Assembly: GCA_028532915.1 (NCBI GenBank)
Contig: JAQQAI010000034.1
Span: 1-64,000, forward strand
Direction: 5' to 3'
DNA from: Sphaerochaetaceae bacterium
GTDB taxonomy: Bacteria; Spirochaetota; Spirochaetia; Sphaerochaetales; Sphaerochaetaceae
Length of the DNA stretch: 64,000 nt
Shown here: one piece after another, positions 59,827 to 64,000 of the stretch
How the letters are laid out: the number at the start of each line of letters is the position of its first letter
How positions within the stretch are numbered: the first letter of the stretch is position 1
Program-made: the position numbers and the translations under genes
The notes under the pieces: generated by a model
The model's database searches: none
What the model was told of the DNA's origin: nothing
What the model saw: only the letters and a program-made list of their open reading frames with translations

Positions 59827-61242
59827 TCAGCGTTCATAAGAGGATTCGATCTTCAGTTCCTTGCGGTATTTGCTCACGGTCCTTCTGGCGATCTTGATAC
59901 CCTGTTCCTGAAGTATATCGGATATCTTCTGGTCACTGAGAGGTTTCGGTCCTTTGTGGTTTCTGATCAGATTCTCCACCATTTCCTTGACCGCACGTTT
60001 GGAGACTTCTCCGGACTCGCTCGTGCGGCTCGACAACGCCGAGCTGAACAGCTCTTTGATGGGAATGATTCCCCAGTCGGTGTCGATATACTTTCCCATC
60101 ACCGCGCGGCTTATGGTAGTTTCATGAAGATTCAGTCTCGTTGAGATGTTTCTGTAGGTCAGCGGCTTGAGAGCCTTCGGTCCGTGAAGAAAGAACTCGT
60201 ACTGTTCTTCAAGAAGGATCAGCCCGATCTTCCTGACCGTCTCGTTTCTCATACTGACGCTCGAGATGAGCAGAGAAGCCGACTTGATCGCCTCTTTGAT
60301 ATAATGATTCGCCTCTTTCGTCTCAGGGCTCTTATGTTCTTTATCAGTCAGGTGAGTAAACTGTTCGTCGATGATCAGTTCGGGAATGTTTCCCGTGTTG
60401 AGCTGCAGAGTAAGATGACCGTTCTTGTTCTTCACCGTAAGATCGGGGATGATGTATTGGGTCTCTCTGTCATCGAATCCGCTTGCCGGATACGGGTTGA
60501 GAGTCTTGAGATAATTATAGAGAAGCTCTACCTTGTGCTCTTGTGTACCGATTTTTTTCGCAGTCTCTTTGAACTTATGGCCTTTGAGCAGTTCGAGGTG
60601 CTCGTATACCATGGCCGAGAATATTTCGAGGTCCTCTCCTTCGAGCCCTTCTCCGGATGCCTGCAGTACCAGCGACTCTCTGATGTCCTTCGCCGCGATC
60701 CCTATCGGGTCGAACTTCTGGATGATCGAGAGGACTTTAAGGAGTTTCTTTATCTTCTGCGGCGGGGCGAGCGAGGTTACCTCGTTCCGGTGGAACCCGT
60801 TATGGTCAAGATTACTGATAATGAGATTTCCGAGTTCTTTTTCCTCGTCGGTGAGGCGCGTGCATCCGAGCTGCTCGAGAAGATGGTCCTGGAGTGATTC
60901 TCCCTTTGCCAGGGCGCTTTCTATGAACATCTGGTTGTTGTCCGATTTCTCCTGATCATAGAAACTTGATTCGCGGATGTTCGAATAGCGGTCGCTTCCG
61001 TAACTGCTTTTATCCGAATAGTCGTCGACTATGGACCCGCTGTTCACTTTCTGATTCATCTGCTCGATAGAGATGTTCTTCTCCGAAGGAATCTCCAAAG
61101 CTGGGTTCTGTTCAATCTCACTGCGGATTCTTTCCTGTAGTTCCACCGTAGACATAGCGAGGACTTCGAACGTCTGAATGAGCTGAGGAGACAATGTGAG
61201 CTGTTGTTTTAATGACTGTTGAAGTGATAATGAGTTGTTCAC
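59827..61242 (-). CDS. rpoN: RNA polymerase sigma-54 factor
   Basis: The 471-residue protein has the sigma-54 domains: the Gln/Leu-rich region I (LQQSLKQQLTLSPQLIQ), an acidic region II, the core-binding region and the C-terminal RpoN box ARRTVSKYRKEL for -24 recognition. It needs an AAA activator to open promoters; none is encoded in the window. The start is GTG at 61242, which overlaps the lptB stop, with GGAG seven bases upstream. Confidence 0.95.
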   Translation of the reverse strand: MNNSLSLQQSLKQQLTLSPQLIQTFEVLAMSTVELQERIRSEIEQNPALEIPSEKNISIEQMNQKVNSGSIVDDYSDKSSYGSDRYSNIRESSFYDQEKSDNNQMFIESALAKGESLQDHLLEQLGCTRLTDEEKELGNLIISNLDHNGFHRNEVTSLAPPQKIKKLLKVLSIIQKFDPIGIAAKDIRESLVLQASGEGLEGEDLEIFSAMVYEHLELLKGHKFKETAKKIGTQEHKVELLYNYLKTLNPYPASGFDDRETQYIIPDLTVKNKNGHLTLQLNTGNIPELIIDEQFTHLTDKEHKSPETKEANHYIKEAIKSASLLISSVSMRNETVRKIGLILLEEQYEFFLHGPKALKPLTYRNISTRLNLHETTISRAVMGKYIDTDWGIIPIKELFSSALSSRTSESGEVSKRAVKEMVENLIRNHKGPKPLSDQKISDILQEQGIKIARRTVSKYRKELKIESSYER

Positions 61243-61991
61243 CTTTCATCTCCATTCGAAAAATCTTCACCGAAGTAGAGTCTGATCGCTTCCCGGTTCG
61301 CGAGAAGGTCCTGTCTGCTTCCCGAGGCAAGCAGCTCTCCCTGATGAATGATATACCCTTTGGTCGTTATAGCCAATGTGTCACGCACATTATGATCGGT
61401 GATGAGAATCCCTATTCCTCTGGATGCGAGAGAGGAGATGAGGATCTTGATCTCATAGACCGCTTTCGGATCTATTCCGGCGAACGGTTCGTCGAGAAGA
61501 AGAAAACGGGGATTGTTCGCCAGAGCTCTGGCAATCTCGGTTCTCCTGCGTTCCCCTCCGCTCAATGTATAGCCCATCTGATTTTGTACCGGAGCAATAC
61601 CGAACTCCTCAAGGAGGCGGTCGACGAGTTTCTTTTTCTCAATTTTTGTGAGATCGTCACGGGTGTCGGCGACAAGAGCTATATTGTCTCTGACAGAGAG
61701 CTTTCTGAATATGGAGGGTTCCTGCGGCAGATAGGAGATCCCTTTGCGGGCCCGCCGGTGCATCGGATGTGATGTGATATCATTTCCATCCAGAAGAATC
61801 GAACCACCGTTGACCTTGATGAATCCTACTATCATATAGAAGATCGTCGTCTTGCCGGCACCGTTGGGGCCGAGGAGTCCTATGATCTCGTTCGAGGACA
61901 TCGTGAGAGAAACCTCTTTGACAACCTTCTTTTTACCGTAGTGTTTGCTCAGATTGACGATCGAAAGCTGGGAGATGGTCTGGTCACTCAT
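61239..61991 (-). CDS. lptB: LPS-export-type ABC ATPase LptB
   Basis: The 250-residue ATPase has Walker A GPNGAGKT, signature LSGGERRRTEIAR, Walker B FLLLDEPFAGID, and the LptB-typical ITDHNVRDTL. It powers lipid transport from the inner membrane with LptFG. The ATG at 61991 has GAGGG at eight bases; a TTG at 62006 in the same frame is less likely. It overlaps the lptA end by 8 nt and the rpoN start by 4 nt. Confidence 0.92.
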   Translation of the reverse strand: MSDQTISQLSIVNLSKHYGKKKVVKEVSLTMSSNEIIGLLGPNGAGKTTIFYMIVGFIKVNGGSILLDGNDITSHPMHRRARKGISYLPQEPSIFRKLSVRDNIALVADTRDDLTKIEKKKLVDRLLEEFGIAPVQNQMGYTLSGGERRRTEIARALANNPRFLLLDEPFAGIDPKAVYEIKILISSLASRGIGILITDHNVRDTLAITTKGYIIHQGELLASGSRQDLLANREAIRLYFGEDFSNGDER

Positions 61992-62619
61992 AGATTGTTC
62001 CCTCAATCTCTCCGCTCATGGTGATCTCGTTGCTGTCGAGGTTTACCGTAGTCACCTGTGAACGGTAGACACTTCCTTTGAATTGTATCTCACACGATCC
62101 GGCGACCTTCAGAAGCCGGCTGTCCCGGTCGTACTCTATACTGTCGCCGCTGATTCTCATGATTCCCTCATCGCTGGTTCTGATCAGTGAAGAAGAGACC
62201 TGCAATAACATGTTGGAGCTTTTTGTATCGTACAGAAGATAACCGCCAGACGCGATCATCTCATTGGCAAAATCCTCGATCTCAACCCATCCGTCGACAG
62301 TCAGCGATCCTTCGAGGCGGTCGTAACTGAGAGCGTTGCTTCTGATCTCGATCTGTTTCTCACTGTCTTTGATCACAACATTCTTCGAGGCTGTGATCTG
62401 TGAAGCCTGTGATCCGATCAGCTGTATCGAATCAGCTTCGACTGTGAGAGACCCGACAGTGATGACAGCTCCCTGAGAAAGCGATACCGATTCCTTTCCT
62501 TCGATCATGACAGCCCTGGTGTAGCCGCCTTTGAAACTGATCTGCTCTTCTGCAGTGAGTGCAGACATGAACAATACGCTCAATATGATGATCACAGAGA
62601 CTCTTGCGCCGCTATTCAT
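61984..62619 (-). CDS. lptA: LptA/OstA-like periplasmic protein
   Basis: The 211-residue protein has a signal peptide (about residues 1-23, ending LTA) followed by beta-jellyroll-like OstA repeats, seen as alternating hydrophobic strands such as GAVITVGSLTVEADSIQL and NALSYDRLEGSLTVDGWVEI. In the LPS system LptA bridges the two membranes. The assignment rests on the fold-type repeats and on its position between lptC and lptB. Confidence 0.75.
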   Translation of the reverse strand: MNSGARVSVIIILSVLFMSALTAEEQISFKGGYTRAVMIEGKESVSLSQGAVITVGSLTVEADSIQLIGSQASQITASKNVVIKDSEKQIEIRSNALSYDRLEGSLTVDGWVEIEDFANEMIASGGYLLYDTKSSNMLLQVSSSLIRTSDEGIMRISGDSIEYDRDSRLLKVAGSCEIQFKGSVYRSQVTTVNLDSNEITMSGEIEGTIYE

Positions 62620-63157
62620 ATGTGAACACCCCCTCTTGAAGCTGTTCGAACTCGAAGGTCCACCTGGAAAGGTCTCCTGTAAATCCTGTTCCTCTCAGAC
62701 TTTTTTCCCCCTCGATCGTCAATGTTATAGAGCTGTCTCCATCAGATCGTACGATCCGGTCTTCACTCTCAAATGAAAGCGATTCTCCTGTGATGGAAAG
62801 GAGAGAAGGGTACATCGTCAGATGGACCGAATCTTCCATCCTGACATCGTTGGTGATGGTGTCGACCTCCGCTTTTTTGAACGAGCCTTCCATCGTGAGC
62901 CTGCTGTCATCATCTTTTTGAGTGAAGGATGCTTCTTCGATGACAGCCTTCTGTTCTTCCTTGTAGATCTCGATTCTGTCTCCATTGATGACGATAGGAT
63001 TACCCTCTTCAAGACTGATGATATAGGTGCTCTTTTCCAGTAGTATTTCGGGGAAGGTCCCGGACTCCTGCAGACCGGTGATCCCATCCTCTTCAAGAGA
63101 ACAGGAAAAGAGAAAAAGTGAGATGCTGCAGATGAGACAGAACCTGCCGATATTCAC
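62612..63157 (-). CDS. lptC: LptC-like lipoprotein
   Basis: The 181-residue protein has a signal with lipobox LFSC (C19) and a strand-rich OstA/LptC-like domain. E. coli LptC is anchored by a transmembrane helix, so the lipid anchor is a difference. The start is GTG at 63157 with AAGGAG seven bases upstream. The end overlaps lptA by 8 nt. Identity as LptC is inferred from fold type and gene order. Confidence 0.68.
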   Translation of the reverse strand: MNIGRFCLICSISLFLFSCSLEEDGITGLQESGTFPEILLEKSTYIISLEEGNPIVINGDRIEIYKEEQKAVIEEASFTQKDDDSRLTMEGSFKKAEVDTITNDVRMEDSVHLTMYPSLLSITGESLSFESEDRIVRSDGDSSITLTIEGEKSLRGTGFTGDLSRWTFEFEQLQEGVFTYE

Positions 63158-63169
63158 GGACTATCTCCT

Positions 63170-63577
63170 TTATCTGATGACCTTCGTGATCTCGGGAGTA
63201 TATTGGGATGCTCTCAATTTTGAGAATATTCCGCTGATGAGGAATCCGAGTGCGATTCCTCCGATCCCGATGAGAATCTGAACGAGTTCTCCTGCATCCG
63301 GCAGAAGTGCGACTGCAATATAGTAACCGACCGGGAACATCAGCAGAGGAACCATCAATGCGACGAATCCTGCAAGCAGAGTCTTCCCGGGGGGAAGATA
63401 GAGTTCCACGGTATCGCCTTTCTCCACACTGTTTCTGCCGGAGTTTCTCGCGGTGAATGTTTTTCCTTTCGTTGAACAAAGGGCTCCTGCTGCACAGCTT
63501 TCGCATGCGGATGAGTTGCAGGCAACCGTTATATGATCGTTATTCTTTATACTGACTACTGTAGCCATTTCATACAT
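63170..63577 (-). CDS. rseC: RseC/MucC family membrane protein
   Basis: The 135-residue protein has an N-terminal Cys cluster (C20, C25, C28, C34, pattern C-x4-C-x2-C-x5-C) and two membrane helices (about residues 68-90 and 97-115), the layout of RseC/MucC proteins that are linked to envelope stress control or Rnf/redox complexes in other bacteria. The cysteines may bind an Fe-S cluster. GAGAGG lies eight bases before the ATG. Confidence 0.82.
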   Translation of the reverse strand: MYEMATVVSIKNNDHITVACNSSACESCAAGALCSTKGKTFTARNSGRNSVEKGDTVELYLPPGKTLLAGFVALMVPLLMFPVGYYIAVALLPDAGELVQILIGIGGIALGFLISGIFSKLRASQYTPEITKVIR

Positions 63578-63595
63578 AAAAGTACCTCTCTTTGA

Positions 63596-64000
63596 TCAGT
63601 CGTTTTCAGTCTGAGGTCCCTTGACCTTGTATCTGACGGTATCGATAGAAACTGCTTTTCCTTTATCATCGATCTCTACCACCACTCCCTGTGCTTCCAG
63701 CGCACCGAAGTACTGCATTGACCGTGAAGGAATCTGGGTAAGAAACCGTTTGATCTCGGTTTCTGCTTCGAACCCGCCCACTCCATCTATAGTACCACAG
63801 ATTCCGTTGTCGGTAATCATTGCGGTCTGTAAAGGTAGGATGCGTGCGTCGCTGGTAAGAACTTTCGTATGGGTCCCGATCATGGCACTGACACGACCGT
63901 CTACGTGAAATGCCATCGTGTTCTTCTCGGCCGTCGTCGAGGCATGGAACTGGAGGATGATCGCGTTGCAATCACCGCTGAGTCTTTCGATCAGGCTGTT
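63596..64000 (-). CDS. YmdB-type metallophosphoesterase, C-terminal part (cut by window edge)
   Basis: The reading frame is open from the right edge to a stop at 63596, giving 134 residues of the C-terminal part. FHASTTAEKNTMAFHVDGRVSAMIGTHTKV matches the family of YmdB/TIGR00282 metal-dependent phosphodiesterases, which typically read DFHAEATSEK and GTHTHV. Here the Asp, Glu and last His of these motifs are Gln, Ser and Lys, so one metal ligand may be changed. Members hydrolyse cyclic nucleotides and act on RNA-decay pathways. The N-terminus lies outside the window. Confidence 0.8.
   Translation of the reverse strand, partial: NSLIERLSGDCNAIILQFHASTTAEKNTMAFHVDGRVSAMIGTHTKVLTSDARILPLQTAMITDNGICGTIDGVGGFEAETEIKRFLTQIPSRSMQYFGALEAQGVVVEIDDKGKAVSIDTVRYKVKGPQTEND

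Noticed and set aside
1-64000. Mobile elements, prophage, CRISPR, toxin-antitoxin or other defence islands
   Set aside because: No transposase, integrase, repeat-spacer array or known defence domain appears, and base composition looks even. The content is housekeeping and metabolic.

Overview
The window looks like chromosomal DNA of a free-living or gut-type anaerobic spirochaete, most likely close to Sphaerochaeta/Treponema. The clues are a long-alpha/short-beta archaeal-type phenylalanyl-tRNA synthetase, an EF-G of the spirochaete/mitochondrial type, a CarD-family regulator beside ispD-ispF, a sodium-pump oxaloacetate decarboxylase set in the order G-A-B, an HPr kinase/HPr pair, and exported proteins with the spirochaete-like start FAQGSQE. 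The lineage is inferred from sequence features only. Genes are packed tightly: many overlap by 4 nt and several convergent pairs overlap at their 3' ends. No phage, insertion sequence or CRISPR array is visible.

Left part (1-24.8 kb): a ketopantoate-reductase-like gene, an M20 peptidase and RNase D; then a purine block on the minus strand (BMP-type nucleoside-binding protein, ABC ATPase, two permeases, and a fused xanthine-dehydrogenase-type molybdenum hydroxylase with its own promoter). Next come a sugar-phosphate kinase, a dCMP deaminase and a lipase-like hydrolase, the oadGAB sodium pump, a Nudix/SIMPL pair, an alpha-galactosidase divergent from a mutarotase-like protein, and a tRNA-Cys.

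Middle part (24.8-44.3 kb): a DeoR-type regulator heads a cluster with an Ldh2/malate dehydrogenase-like enzyme and malic enzyme, which together with oadGAB points to C4-acid/pyruvate interconversion. A purine operon (hpt, a second phosphoribosyltransferase, purA, purB) and purH follow. Between them lie a flavin-reductase-like gene and the E1 alpha/beta subunits of a 2-oxoacid dehydrogenase. pheS-pheT, a Bcp peroxiredoxin and a HIT protein complete the block.

Right part (44.3-64 kb): EF-G, a small P-loop protein, carD-ispD-ispF, malQ, lplA, rsmE-thyX, a lipoyl-free E2-like protein with an altered catalytic motif, uvrC, and a long minus-strand cluster: ymdB-type (cut by the window edge), rseC, lptC, lptA, lptB, rpoN, hpf, hprK, HPr, lexA, holA.

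The most unusual pattern I see is a recurring promoter layout. In up to nine genes without a usable ribosome binding site (rnd, a hydrolase, a hypothetical gene, alaX, a zinc-ribbon gene, carD, malQ, rsmE, uvrC) a -10-like hexamer ends 6-8 nt before the ATG, often with a -35-like hexamer 17 nt further up. Transcription would then begin at or within 1-2 nt of the start codon, which suggests a set of leaderless mRNAs alongside conventional AGGAG-led genes. Other points of interest are an OadA with two biotinyl domains, an 11-bp perfect hairpin exactly at the predicted 5' end of the bmpA mRNA, a 16-bp palindrome just downstream of the xdh promoter, and a 13-bp palindrome over the uvrC -10 element.
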